Source: Castellaniella sp040276065
GTDB lineage: Bacteria > Pseudomonadota > Gammaproteobacteria > Burkholderiales > Burkholderiaceae_B
DNA length: 64,000 nt
Direction of reading: 5' to 3'
Assembly (NCBI RefSeq): GCF_040276065.1
Contig: NZ_JBELOI010000008.1
Span: 62,001 to 126,000 of the forward strand
A program made the position numbers and the translations under genes. The notes beneath the pieces were generated by a model, which made no database searches, was not told the origin of the DNA, and worked only from the letters and a program-made list of their open reading frames with translations. Positions within the stretch are counted from its first letter, which is position 1; every line of letters begins with the position of its first letter. Below, piece after piece: positions 8,568 through 17,374 of this stretch.

Positions 8568-10508
8568 ATGGTTCGCATCAGTCTTCCCGACGGTTCGCAA
8601 CGCGAGTTCGACCGGCCGATCTCCGTGCATGAGGTTGCGCACGCCATCGGGACCGGACTCGGACGCGCGGCGCTGGCCGGCAAGGTCGCCTTCGACGGGC
8701 AGGAAGCCCGCCTGGTCGACACCAGCTTCGTCATCGATCGGGATGCGCAACTGTCCATTGTCACCGACAAGGATCCCGAGGGACTGGACCTCATCCGGCA
8801 TTCCACGGCGCACTTGCTGGCCTATGCGGTCAAGTCGCTGTTCCCCGATGCCCAGGTGACGATCGGCCCGGTGATCGATAACGGTTTCTACTACGATTTT
8901 TCCTATAAAAGGCCCTTCACGCCTGAGGATCTCGAGGCCATCGAAAAGAAAATGGCCGAGCTTGCGCGCCTGGACGAGACCGTCACGCGCGAGGAGTGGG
9001 ACCGCGACGAGGCCGTGGCCTTTTTCCGGGGCATCGGCGAGGCCTACAAGGCCGAGATCATCGCCTCGATCCCGACCAATGAAAAGATCAGCCTGTACCG
9101 CGAGGGCGATTTCATCGACCTGTGCCGAGGGCCCCACGTGCCATCCACGGGGCGTCTCAAGGTCTTCAAGCTGATGAAGGTCGCCGGGGCCTACTGGCGC
9201 GGCGACAGCAACAACGAAATGCTCCAGCGCATCTATGGCACGGCCTGGGCGCGCAAAGAGGATCAGGCGGCCTACCTGCACATGCTCGAGGAGGCCGAGC
9301 GCCGCGACCATCGCCGCATCGGCCGCGAACTGGACCTGTTTCACTTCCAGGACGAGGCGCCGGGCCTGATCTTCTGGCACCCCAAGGGATGGGCCGTCTG
9401 GCAGCAGGTCGAGCAGTACATGCGCCAGGTCTACGTCGACAACGGCTATCTGGAGGTCAAGGCCCCGCAGATCCTGGACCTCTCATTGTGGAAAAAAACC
9501 GGCCACTGGGACAACTACCAGGAAAACATGTTCACCACCGAGTCCGAGAATCGCGTCTACGGTCTCAAGCCCATGAACTGCCCCGGTCATGTCCAGATCT
9601 TCAACGCCGGCCTGCATTCCTATCGCGAGCTGCCCCTGCGCTACGGCGAGTTCGGGCAGTGCCATCGCAATGAGCCCTCGGGTTCGCTGCACGGCTTGAT
9701 GCGCGTGCGCGGCTTCACCCAGGACGATGGCCATATCTTTTGCACCGAGGATCAGCTCCAGGCCGAGTGCGCGGCGTTCACGCGCCTGCTGCAAAAGGTC
9801 TATGCCGATTTCGGTTTTGCCGAGATCCTCTACAAAGTAGCCACGCGCCCTGAAAAGCGCATCGGCTCGGACGAGGTCTGGGACAAGGCCGAGCGGGCCC
9901 TCATGGAGAGCCTGGACCTCTCGGGCTGTGAGTATGAGGTCTCGGAGGGCGAGGGCGCGTTCTACGGACCCAAGATCGAATACACCCTCAAGGACGCGAT
10001 CGGCCGCCATTGGCAGTGCGGCACCATCCAGGTCGATTTCTCCATGCCGCGGCGCTTGGGCGCGGAATATGTCGATGCCGAGGACCAGCGCCGCTCGCCG
10101 GTCATGCTGCATCGCGCCATCCTGGGCTCGCTCGAGCGTTTCATCGGCATGCTGATCGAAAACCATGCCGGAGCGCTGCCGGCCTGGCTCGCGCCGCATC
10201 ACGCCGTGGTGTGCTGTATTTCGGACGGTTCCGCTCACTATGCGGATGAAGTCGCGCGAGCCCTGAAAAAACAAGGATTTAGAGTATTTTCCGATTTGCG
10301 CGGTGAAAAAATCACCCGTAAAATCCGGGAGCATAGCTTGCAAAAGATCCCCTACATCCTCGTCGTCGGCGACAAGGAGCGCGAATCGGGCGCGGTATCG
10401 GTGCGCGGACGCGGAAACCAGGACCTGGGCCCGATGCCTGTTTCCGAGTTTTCCGGCAGACTACGCGCGGACATCGAGTCTCGCGGCCTGGATCGTTTGC
10501 AGGCCTGA
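8568..10508 (+). CDS. thrS: Threonyl-tRNA synthetase
   Basis: This class II synthetase charges tRNA-Thr. The 646-residue protein (E. coli 642) has an N-terminal TGS domain (MVRISLPDGSQREFDRPISV), the editing domain with HSTAHLLAYAVK and the zinc-linked RGPHVPSTG, the catalytic domain with MNCPGHVQIF and RVRGFTQDDGHIFC, and a C-terminal anticodon-binding domain. ATG 8568 gives the normal N-terminus and has CAGGA 8 nt upstream; the frame is open further upstream, but those codons fall in the leader. infC follows after 27 nt, the usual bacterial order. Confidence 0.98.
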   Translation: MVRISLPDGSQREFDRPISVHEVAHAIGTGLGRAALAGKVAFDGQEARLVDTSFVIDRDAQLSIVTDKDPEGLDLIRHSTAHLLAYAVKSLFPDAQVTIGPVIDNGFYYDFSYKRPFTPEDLEAIEKKMAELARLDETVTREEWDRDEAVAFFRGIGEAYKAEIIASIPTNEKISLYREGDFIDLCRGPHVPSTGRLKVFKLMKVAGAYWRGDSNNEMLQRIYGTAWARKEDQAAYLHMLEEAERRDHRRIGRELDLFHFQDEAPGLIFWHPKGWAVWQQVEQYMRQVYVDNGYLEVKAPQILDLSLWKKTGHWDNYQENMFTTESENRVYGLKPMNCPGHVQIFNAGLHSYRELPLRYGEFGQCHRNEPSGSLHGLMRVRGFTQDDGHIFCTEDQLQAECAAFTRLLQKVYADFGFAEILYKVATRPEKRIGSDEVWDKAERALMESLDLSGCEYEVSEGEGAFYGPKIEYTLKDAIGRHWQCGTIQVDFSMPRRLGAEYVDAEDQRRSPVMLHRAILGSLERFIGMLIENHAGALPAWLAPHHAVVCCISDGSAHYADEVARALKKQGFRVFSDLRGEKITRKIREHSLQKIPYILVVGDKERESGAVSVRGRGNQDLGPMPVSEFSGRLRADIESRGLDRLQA

Positions 10509-10535
10509 GCCTTCAACTTCATAGGAGCTTTAGAC

Positions 10536-11081
10536 ATCGCAACCGAAAAGAAACACCGCACCAACGGTGAAATCCGTATCCACGAAGTACGCCTGATTGG
10601 CGTGGATGGCGAGCAGTTGGGCATCGTCCGGACCTCAGAGGCTCTGGCGATGGCTGAACAAAACGAGGTCGATCTGGTCGAGATTGCGCCGACCGCCGAT
10701 CCTCCGGTCTGCCGCCTCATGGATTACGGCAAATTCAGGTATCAGGAACAAAAGCGCCAGCAGGAAGCCCGAGCCCGCCAAAAGGTCATCCAAGTCAAGG
10801 AAGTCAAGTTCCGGCCGGGCACCGACGAGGGCGATTACCAGGTCAAGCTGCGCAACCTGCGCCGCTTCATCGAGGATGGCGACAAGGCCAAGGTCACCTT
10901 GCGCTTTCGCGGCCGCGAAATGGCGCACCAGGAATTGGGCATGCGGGTCCTCGAGCGCGTCCGCGATGACTTGAGCGAGCTCTGCCAGGTCGAGGCCATG
11001 CCCAAACTCGAAGGCCGGCAGATGGTGATGGTGCTTGCGCCGCGCAAGAAACCCACCGGCAAGCAGGGCGAGGCGGCCTGA
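10536..11081 (+). CDS. infC: Translation initiation factor IF-3, ATC start codon
   Basis: IF-3 binds the 30S subunit, keeps 50S off and proofreads start-codon/tRNA pairing. The product is 181 residues (E. coli 180), with N-domain RIHEVRLIGVDGEQLG and C-domain VKEVKFRPGTDEGDYQVKLRN. No ATG, GTG or TTG lies in frame before 10602, which would delete 22 conserved residues. The codon at the right place is ATC 10536, 8 nt after AGGAG (10523-10527), and the protein then begins (M)ATEKKHRTNGEIRIHEVRL. Rare AUU/AUC starts are the known basis of IF-3 autoregulation. Automatic callers are likely to truncate it. rpmI-rplT, normally next, lie 8.3 kb downstream. Confidence 0.93.
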   Translation: MATEKKHRTNGEIRIHEVRLIGVDGEQLGIVRTSEALAMAEQNEVDLVEIAPTADPPVCRLMDYGKFRYQEQKRQQEARARQKVIQVKEVKFRPGTDEGDYQVKLRNLRRFIEDGDKAKVTLRFRGREMAHQELGMRVLERVRDDLSELCQVEAMPKLEGRQMVMVLAPRKKPTGKQGEAA

Positions 11082-11132
11082 GCCGGCACCGCGGCCGATC
11101 CGTGAGGGTTCGGCCGCCAACAGAGGCCTTTG

Positions 11133-12092
11133 ATGCATATCCTGTTCGTCATCGATCCGCTGCCTTCACTCAAGGCCTATAAGGACTCGTCGGTGGCCAT
11201 CATGCGCAGCCTCGAGGCGCGTGGCCACCAGCTCAGTGTTGCCTTGATGGGCGACCTGTTCATCGATTGCGGCCGCGTGCGGGTCGCGGCCACCGGCATG
11301 CGCCTGCGCCCCGGTGCCGATCCGCAGGGCCACGACTGGTGGATCCAGGATACCGCCGCGCACGAATCCGATTTGGCCGATTTCGACGCCGTCCTGATGC
11401 GCAAGGACCCTCCGTTCGACATGGAGTACGTCTACGCCACACACTTGTTCGATTATGCGCAGGCACAAGGAGCCCGGGTCTTCAACTCAGGGCGGGGAAT
11501 CCGGAACCACCCGGAAAAACTCGCCATCACCGAGTTCTCGGAGTTCACCGCGCCGACGCTGGTGTCGCGCGACATGGCCCGTCTGCGGGCATTCCACGCC
11601 ATGCACGGCGACGTGGTGGTCAAGCCCCTGGACGGCATGGGCGGCAGCGGCATCTTCCGCATGCGCGCCGCCGAGCCCAACCTCGGCTCGATCCTCGAGA
11701 CCCTCACCGAGCTGGGCACGCGCACCATCATGGCGCAACGCTACATTCCCGAGATCGTCGATGGTGACAAGCGCATTCTCATCATCGGCGGCACACCCAT
11801 TCCCCATGCCCTGGCGCGCGTGCCTCTGCATGGCGAGACCCGGGGCAATCTGGCCGCCGGCGGCCGGGGCATCGCGCGGCCCCTGACCGAACGCGACCGT
11901 GTCCTGGCCGAGGCGGTTGGCGCGCGCCTGGGCGCGCGCGGGCTGCTGCTGGTGGGCCTGGACGTGATCGGCGACTACATCACCGAGATCAACGTCACCA
12001 GCCCGACCTGCTTTGTCGAGATCACCGAGCAGACCGGCTACGACGTGGCGGGGCGTTTCGTCGAGGCGCTGGAACAGGCGCTTGCGGGGTGA
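11133..12092 (+). CDS. gshB: Glutathione synthetase
   Basis: GshB joins gamma-glutamylcysteine and glycine using ATP. The 319-residue ATP-grasp enzyme (E. coli about 315) shows the N-terminal FVIDPLPSLKAYKDSS, DAVLMRKDPPFDMEY, NHPEKLAITEF, VVKPLDGMGGSGIFR and the Mg/substrate block ITEINVTSPTCFVEI. ATG 11133 has AGAGG 6 nt upstream. It lies 51 nt after infC. The PTS EIIA gene starts 4 nt after its stop, so gshB probably shares the PTS transcript. Confidence 0.95.
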   Translation: MHILFVIDPLPSLKAYKDSSVAIMRSLEARGHQLSVALMGDLFIDCGRVRVAATGMRLRPGADPQGHDWWIQDTAAHESDLADFDAVLMRKDPPFDMEYVYATHLFDYAQAQGARVFNSGRGIRNHPEKLAITEFSEFTAPTLVSRDMARLRAFHAMHGDVVVKPLDGMGGSGIFRMRAAEPNLGSILETLTELGTRTIMAQRYIPEIVDGDKRILIIGGTPIPHALARVPLHGETRGNLAAGGRGIARPLTERDRVLAEAVGARLGARGLLLVGLDVIGDYITEINVTSPTCFVEITEQTGYDVAGRFVEALEQALAG

Positions 12093-12096
12093 GGAC

Positions 12097-12519
12097 ATGA
12101 CGCGCATCGCTCTGGTCATGCACGAACCCCTGGGCGCCGCTTTCGCAGCCTGCGCGCGCCATGTGCTGGGCACCGAGCCCGCCCTGGCCGTATTCGACAT
12201 CGCGCCCGACGCCGAGCCGCAAGCCGAGGCCGCGCGCATGCTCGACTGGATCCGCGGCCACGAGGATGCGCGCGATCCGGTGCTGGTGCTGTGCGATCTG
12301 TACGGTGCCACGCCGTTCAATATCGCCACTGAGGCGCTGCGCCAGGCGGCCGCCCTGGGCCTGGCCGGCCACCTGCTCACGGGGACCAATGCCTGCATGG
12401 TGCTCAAGGCCCTGACCGACCAGCAGGAAGATCCTGAAACCTTTAGCGAAAAGGTGCGTCAGGGCGCATTACGCGGTATTGTCAATGCGGACCAGGCTTG
12501 CCAGCCCACTTGCGATTAA
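12097..12519 (+). CDS. PTS system EIIA component, mannose family
   Basis: The 140-residue protein belongs to the EIIA-Man family. The phosphorylatable histidine is His9 (ALVMHEPLG), and VLCDLYGATPFNIA and LTGTNACMVLKAL are further conserved blocks. It would accept phosphate from HPr. No sugar-transporting EIIB, EIIC or EIID is encoded nearby, so, as in other Alcaligenaceae and in the PTS-Ntr class, it probably acts as a regulatory phosphoprotein rather than in sugar uptake. GAGGA immediately precedes the start, and HPr follows after 22 nt. Confidence 0.88.
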   Translation: MTRIALVMHEPLGAAFAACARHVLGTEPALAVFDIAPDAEPQAEAARMLDWIRGHEDARDPVLVLCDLYGATPFNIATEALRQAAALGLAGHLLTGTNACMVLKALTDQQEDPETFSEKVRQGALRGIVNADQACQPTCD

Positions 12520-12541
12520 TCACTTTTAGGAAAGCACGCCC

Positions 12542-12811
12542 ATGCCGTCGATCGATCTGGTGATTTCGAACAAACTCGGCTTGCATGCGCGCGCGGCGGC
12601 CAAGCTCACGCAGCTTGCGGGCCGCTATCAGAGCGACATCTATATTTCGCGCGGAGCCCAACGGGTCAATGCCAAGAGCATCATGGGCGTCATGATGCTG
12701 GCGGCCGGCCTGGGCGTCACGGTCAAGGTCGATGCGCAGGGCGAGGACGAGGACCGCGCCCTGCGGGAGATCCGCGCCCTGTTCGACGGCAAGTTCGGCG
12801 AGCAGGAATAG
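12542..12811 (+). CDS. ptsH: Phosphocarrier protein HPr
   Basis: The 89-residue protein carries the active-site histidine His15 in NKLGLHARAAAKL and the regulatory serine Ser46 in VNAKSIMGVMML. It shuttles phosphate from enzyme I to EIIA. A serine kinase (HprK) is common in relatives but is not encoded in this window. AGGAAA precedes the start. It lies between the EIIA and EI genes. Confidence 0.95.
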   Translation: MPSIDLVISNKLGLHARAAAKLTQLAGRYQSDIYISRGAQRVNAKSIMGVMMLAAGLGVTVKVDAQGEDEDRALREIRALFDGKFGEQE

Positions 12812-12854
12812 GGCCGGCGGCCGCCTTTCCCACCCGTCCCTTTTTCATCCGCCC

Positions 12855-14606
12855 ATGAGCACTGTCGAACCGACCGTCCCGCCGTCCGCCCCGACTCTGT
12901 GCCTGCACGGCCAAGGGGTCGTCAGGGGCTATACGATCGGCCGGGCCGTGGTCATGAGCGCGGCCTCGCTCGAGGTTGCCCACTATCACGTGAGCCCGGA
13001 GAACATCGACGCCGAGAGCCAGCGCCTGTGCCGCGCGGTCGAGACCGCGGTGGCGGATCTGCGCCAGATGGCGGGCACGTTGCCGGCGGACGCGCCGCGC
13101 GAGCTGGCTGCGCTGCTGTCGGTGCACGGCATGCTGCTCGAGGACCCGATGCTGGTGCAATCGACCTGCCAGTTGATCTCCGAGCGCCACTACAACGCGG
13201 AGTGGGCGCTGGCGACTCAGGGCCAGATCCTCGTCGAGCAATTCTCGATGATGGAGGATGCCTATCTGCGTGAGCGCGGTGCCGACATCCGGCAGGTGAT
13301 CGAGCGGGTCCTGCGCGTACTGTCGGGCTCCACCACCTGGCTGCCCAGCCTGGATACGGTTCAGGCCGATGGCAGTTTCATCGTGGTCGCGCGCGATATT
13401 TCGCCGGCGGACATGATGCGCCTGCGCACCGGCAAGTTCTCCGCTTTTCTGACAGACCTGGGCGGGGCCACCTCTCATACCGCCATCGTGGCGCGTAGTC
13501 TGAACGTGCCGGCCGTGGTGGGCATGGGCCATGTGCGCGCGCTGGTGCGCGATGGCGATCTGCTGATTGTCGACGGCGTCAATGGTGTGGTGCTGGTGAA
13601 TCCGTCCGAGCGGATTTTGCAGGAGTACCGCGAGCGGCAGGCGGCGTTCCTGCGCGAGCGCGCCGAGCTCCAGCAACTGCGCCATGCGCCGGCCGTCACG
13701 CTGGACGGCATGCAGATCCGGATGGAAGCCAATATCGAGTTGCCCGACGAGGCGGCCGACGCCCTGGCGGCCGGCGCCGAGGGCGTGGGCTTGTTTCGCA
13801 GCGAATTCCTGTTCATGGGTCGCGCCCAGTTGCCTAGCGAGAATGAGCAATACGACGCCTATGCGTCCGTTGCGAGCCTCATGGCCGGGCGGCCGGTCAC
13901 CATCCGGACCCTGGATATCGGCGCCGACAAGACGCTTGACGGCGATGCGACGGTGGCGACCAATCCGGCGCTGGGCTTGCGGGCGATCCGTTACTGCCTG
14001 GCGAACCCGGACATGTTCAATACACAGTTGCGGGCCTTGCTGCGGGCCTCGCGGCACGGCAGCATCCGCATCCTGTTGCCCATGATCTCGCACATGCATG
14101 AGGTCCGGTCGGCCCAGCGCGCGATCGAACGCGCCGCCGAGCAATTGCGGGACGAAGGCATCCCCTATGCCGATGGCATACAGATCGGCGCCATGGTCGA
14201 GATACCCGCGATGGCAATCGCCATCGAACCCTTTGCCGAGGCGCTGGATTTCCTGTCGATCGGCACCAACGACCTGATCCAATATGTGCTGGCCATCGAT
14301 CGCGGCGACAAGGACGTGGCGGCGCTGTACGATCCCATGCATCCCGCGGTGCTGCGGCTGATCGCGCACACCATCAACGTGGGCGAACGTGTCGGCAAGC
14401 CGGTTTCCGTCTGCGGCGAGATGGCGGGCGACGCGCGCGCCACCCGCATGCTGCTGGGTTTGGGCCTGACGGGCTTTTCCATGCATCCGCAGCAGTTGTT
14501 GGACGTCAAGAAGGAAATCCGCCAAGCGCATTCCAACGCGTTGCGCGTCAAGGTGGCCTCGGCCCTGAACCGCGCCGAGCGCATCGACCTGGCGACGCTG
14601 TCCTGA
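12855..14606 (+). CDS. ptsI: PTS enzyme I (phosphoenolpyruvate-protein phosphotransferase)
   Basis: Enzyme I takes phosphate from PEP and passes it to HPr. The 583 residues match the family (575 in E. coli). GGATSHTAIVAR near residue 205 holds the phosphorylated histidine, GLFRSEFLFM is a PEP-binding block, and SVCGEMAGD near 520 contains the catalytic cysteine. ATG 12855 is chosen because the earlier in-frame start (12732) overlaps ptsH and adds unrelated residues. There is no GAF domain, so this is the classical EI form, not EI-Ntr. A strong hairpin follows the gene. Confidence 0.96.
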   Translation: MSTVEPTVPPSAPTLCLHGQGVVRGYTIGRAVVMSAASLEVAHYHVSPENIDAESQRLCRAVETAVADLRQMAGTLPADAPRELAALLSVHGMLLEDPMLVQSTCQLISERHYNAEWALATQGQILVEQFSMMEDAYLRERGADIRQVIERVLRVLSGSTTWLPSLDTVQADGSFIVVARDISPADMMRLRTGKFSAFLTDLGGATSHTAIVARSLNVPAVVGMGHVRALVRDGDLLIVDGVNGVVLVNPSERILQEYRERQAAFLRERAELQQLRHAPAVTLDGMQIRMEANIELPDEAADALAAGAEGVGLFRSEFLFMGRAQLPSENEQYDAYASVASLMAGRPVTIRTLDIGADKTLDGDATVATNPALGLRAIRYCLANPDMFNTQLRALLRASRHGSIRILLPMISHMHEVRSAQRAIERAAEQLRDEGIPYADGIQIGAMVEIPAMAIAIEPFAEALDFLSIGTNDLIQYVLAIDRGDKDVAALYDPMHPAVLRLIAHTINVGERVGKPVSVCGEMAGDARATRMLLGLGLTGFSMHPQQLLDVKKEIRQAHSNALRVKVASALNRAERIDLATLS

Positions 14607-14652
14607 TGGGGGGGCCTCGGCCCGCTTGCGGGGATGTGGCCCCTAAACGCCG

Positions 14653-14680
14653 AAGGTCCCGGCCTTGCGGCCGGGACCTT
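14653..14680. terminator. Terminator between convergent ptsI and amtB
   Basis: A perfect 12-bp stem (AAGGTCCCGGCC / GGCCGGGACCTT) with loop TTGC lies in the 92-nt gap between the two converging genes. The T tract on the plus strand is short. It can stop transcription from either side. Confidence 0.75.
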
Positions 14681-14698
14681 TCCCCGGTTGCGGATGCC

Positions 14699-15928
14699 TC
14701 AGCGCTGGTACGCGGTCTCACCGTGGTCGGCCTGGTCCAGGCCGCGTTGCTCGTCCTCGGGCGAGCAGCGCATTCCGCAGGCCTTGTCCGCGATCCGGTA
14801 GGCGATCCAAGCCGCGATGGCGGACCAGGCGATGGTCACCAGCACGCCTTCGAACTGCAGCCAGACCTGTGCCAGCATGGGGCCCGCGCCGGCACCGCCG
14901 GGGCCGCCGAGCGAGCCTGAATTGAAGACCCCGGTCAACAGCGCGCCCACGATGCCGCACACGCCGTGGATGCCGAATACATCGAAGGTGTCGTCGGCGC
15001 GCAGCAGGCGCTTGAGGCGATTGACCCCGTAGACGCCCGCCGCCGCAGCCAGGAGGCCGATCAGCAGCGCGCCGCCGGGCGCGACCAGGCCGGCGGCCGG
15101 CGTGATGCCCACCAGGCCTGCCACCGCGCCGGAGGTGGCGCCCAGCAGAGAGGCCCTGCCCTTGGTCAGACGCTCGATCAGCGACCAGGCGAGAATCGCG
15201 CCCGCTGTGGCCAGCAGGGTGTTGATGAACGCCAGGACCGCCACCTCATTGATGCCCAGGGCCGAGCCGGCGTTGAAGCCGAACCAGCCCACCCACAGCA
15301 AAGCGGCGCCGGTCATGTTCATCGGCAGATTGTGCGGCGGCATGGCCTCGCGGCCGTAGCCCTTGCGCGGCCCGATCAGCCACGCGCATACCAGGCCGGC
15401 CACTCCGGCGTTGATGTGCACCACCGTGCCGCCGGCGAAATCGAGGGCGCCGCGCCGCAGCAGCCAACCGTCCGGCGCCCACACCATGTGGGCGATCGGC
15501 AGATACGCCAGCGTGAACCACAGCGCCGTGAACAACAGCATGCCGCCGAAACGGGCGCGTTCGGCCACGCTGCCGGTGATCAGTGCGCAGGTGATGCCGG
15601 CGAAGGTCGCCTGAAAGGCGGCGAACGCCATTTCGGGAATCGCGCCGGCCAAGGGCATCGTGCTGGCACCGCCCGGTGTGTACAAGCCTGAGAACAGCAG
15701 TCGCGAGAATCCGCCGATCACTCCCGAGCCGGTGGTGAAGGCCAGGGAATAGCCATACAGGAACCACAGCGCAAGCGCGAGCGCGCAGGTTCCCAGGACC
15801 TGCGTGAGCACGGACAGCACATGGCGCGCGCGCGCCATGCCGCCGTAGAACAGGGCCAGTCCCGGCACGGTCATCATCAGCACCAGCAGGGTGGATGCCG
15901 TGACCCAGGCCAGATCGCTTTTATCCAT
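14699..15928 (-). CDS. amtB: Ammonium transporter
   Basis: This 409-residue inner-membrane protein has about 11 helices and conducts ammonia after recruiting ammonium. The pore histidines lie in GGTVVHINAG and GIHGVCGIVG, and the N-terminal WVTASTLLVLMMTVPGLALFYGGM is typical. Unlike E. coli AmtB it has no separate cleavable signal peptide before this first helix. GGAG precedes the start. It lies 30 nt after glnK on the same strand, the classical glnK-amtB operon in which GlnK blocks AmtB when nitrogen is ample. Confidence 0.96.
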   Translation of the reverse strand: MDKSDLAWVTASTLLVLMMTVPGLALFYGGMARARHVLSVLTQVLGTCALALALWFLYGYSLAFTTGSGVIGGFSRLLFSGLYTPGGASTMPLAGAIPEMAFAAFQATFAGITCALITGSVAERARFGGMLLFTALWFTLAYLPIAHMVWAPDGWLLRRGALDFAGGTVVHINAGVAGLVCAWLIGPRKGYGREAMPPHNLPMNMTGAALLWVGWFGFNAGSALGINEVAVLAFINTLLATAGAILAWSLIERLTKGRASLLGATSGAVAGLVGITPAAGLVAPGGALLIGLLAAAAGVYGVNRLKRLLRADDTFDVFGIHGVCGIVGALLTGVFNSGSLGGPGGAGAGPMLAQVWLQFEGVLVTIAWSAIAAWIAYRIADKACGMRCSPEDEQRGLDQADHGETAYQR

Positions 15929-15958
15929 CTCGATACTCCTTGGTCGGGGTTGGGTGCG

Positions 15959-16297
15959 TCAGAGCGCGGACTCGCCGGACTCGCCGGTGCGGATGCGGAC
16001 CACGTGCTCCAGCGGCGTGACGAAGATCTTGCCGTCGCCGATCTTGCCTGTGTGTGCGGAGGCGCACAGGCTCTCCAGGACGAGTTCGACCTGATCGTCC
16101 GAAACCGCCACCTGAACCTCGAGCTTGGGTAGGAAGTCCACGCTGTACTCGGCTCCCCGGTAGAGTTCGGTGTGGCCTTTTTGGCGCCCGAACCCTTTGA
16201 CCTCAATGACGGTCAGGCCTTGGATGCCAGCCTGGACGAGGGCCTCGTGGACCTCATCGAGCTTGAACGGTTTGATGATCGCAGTGATCAATTTCAT
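15959..16297 (-). CDS. glnK: Nitrogen regulatory protein PII (GlnK type)
   Basis: The 112-residue PII protein shows the T-loop with Tyr51 (TELYRGAEYSVDF), the uridylylation site, and the B-loop TGKIGDGKIF that binds ATP/ADP and 2-oxoglutarate. ATG at 16297 gives the standard start MKLITAIIKPFKLDEV and has GGGAA upstream; the frame remains open further upstream but that part is promoter DNA. A sigma-54 promoter and tandem NtrC-like sites precede it, so expression should rise under nitrogen limitation through NtrC. Confidence 0.97.
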   Translation of the reverse strand: MKLITAIIKPFKLDEVHEALVQAGIQGLTVIEVKGFGRQKGHTELYRGAEYSVDFLPKLEVQVAVSDDQVELVLESLCASAHTGKIGDGKIFVTPLEHVVRIRTGESGESAL

Positions 16298-16332
16298 GAT
16301 GAATTCCCTTTGCTTGGATGGCATGACGTACC

Positions 16333-16350
16333 AAGCAAAAGGCGTGCCAA
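16333..16350 (-). promoter_or_regulatory. Sigma-54 promoter of glnK-amtB
   Basis: The minus strand reads TTGGCACGCCTTTTGCTT, an exact match to the sigma-54 consensus TGGCAC-N5-TTGCW with correct GG/GC spacing. The predicted start near 16323 leaves a 26-nt leader before glnK. Confidence 0.93.
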
Positions 16351-16425
16351 TCCGCGCAAAGCGCGAGGCGGCCGGGGCGCGGCGCGCTTGCGGGAGAGGG
16401 CGGGCCGCGCCAGAGGCGGCCAACC

Positions 16426-16459
16426 GCACCAATTTGGGGCGGCCGCACCGTATCGGCGC
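16426..16459 (-). promoter_or_regulatory. Tandem NtrC-like binding sites
   Basis: Two imperfect copies of the NtrC motif GCACC-N5-GGTGC are present: GCACCaatttGGGGC (16426-16440) and GCACCgtatcGGCGC (16445-16459), each one base off. They are centred 19 bp apart and roughly 85-110 bp upstream of the sigma-54 -24 element, the usual enhancer distance. Confidence 0.65.
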
Positions 16460-16810
16460 GACCCGGAAGCGTGCGGGTGCCGGGCGCGCGGTCGCGGGCA
16501 TTGAGGCGGCGAGCGTGGCGCGAAAGGGACGAATGAGCCCCCAGGGATGTAACCAGTGCTTAGGAGGGCCCGGGATTTGTATCGGGATATTGGCGCCCCG
16601 CGCGCGCCGGGCATCTGGCGGGCGCACGCATTCCGCTGAGGGGATTCGATATTCGCCTTGCCATTAAATCAGCAAGTATGAAATTAGTGTTTACACGAGG
16701 TCGGCCTGGTGGATTCAGCAGCTGGCTAGAATTGTAACCAAGCCGGTTGTAACAAGCCGGTCCTTGATTGCACTCCGCCACCGCTTGCGGAATTTTGAAT
16801 AGGGATGATC
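16460..16810. other. Intergenic region upstream of the small lipoprotein gene
   Basis: This stretch becomes A+T-richer from about 16655 and probably holds the promoter of the plus-strand lipoprotein gene, but I see no well-spaced -35/-10 pair (TAGAAT at 16728-16733 is an isolated -10-like hexamer). A 15-16-nt tandem duplication (TTGTAACCAAGCCGGT, 16733-16748, and a copy lacking one C, 16748-16762) lies just after it. No gene is seen. Confidence 0.4.
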
Positions 16811-17221
16811 ATGAATATGACGCGTAAAACGTTGACTCTGGCCGCCATGGTTGCCGCTCTGAGCCTGCTTGGCGCATGTTCCAAGAGCGAAGACGCGCCG
16901 GTTCCGCCCGCCGCGCCCGCTCCCTCCTCCTCGCCCACGCCGGCGCCCGTGCCGCCGGCGCCGCAGGAAGAACCTCCAGCCACGCAGCCTCAGTCCAGTC
17001 AGCAGCCCATGAGCGAAAAGCTAGAGGAATCCGCCGCCTCCGCCAAGGAGCAGGCCGCCGCCGCGGGGTCCGCGATTGCCGAAGGGGCGTCGACCCTGGC
17101 CGACAAGGCGGGCGACGCCGCCAACAGCGCCCGCGAATCGATTGCCGAAGGCGCGGCCAAGGCGGATGCCGCCATCCAGAAGTCCATCGGCAGCGGCTCA
17201 TCCGCGCCGAAGGCCGAGTAA
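16811..17221 (+). CDS. Small Ala/Pro-rich lipoprotein of unknown function
   Basis: The 136-residue product begins with a lipoprotein signal ending LLGACSKSE, so the cysteine near residue 24 should be lipidated. A proline-rich linker (about 32-62) follows, then an Ala/Ser/Lys-rich helical region with repeated (A)KEQAAAAGSAIAEGAS-like segments, reminiscent of LEA/YtxH-type amphipathic repeats. I do not recognise a specific family. ATG 16811 is preferred over 16805 because TAGGG then has 6-nt spacing. It is probably anchored to a membrane facing the periplasm. Confidence 0.7.
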   Translation: MNMTRKTLTLAAMVAALSLLGACSKSEDAPVPPAAPAPSSSPTPAPVPPAPQEEPPATQPQSSQQPMSEKLEESAASAKEQAAAAGSAIAEGASTLADKAGDAANSARESIAEGAAKADAAIQKSIGSGSSAPKAE

Positions 17222-17374
17222 TCCTGAAGGGGCCAGCACACGCCTCGCGGTTTTTCCCGATGGGTGTTCCGGCCCCTATTGATCCTTGTACGGGGCACGG
17301 GCGGGCATACTGAACGGCTCAGGGGGCGGGCCGCCGCCGGCCCGCCCCGGTGCTGATTCCCAGGAGGTCGCCTC

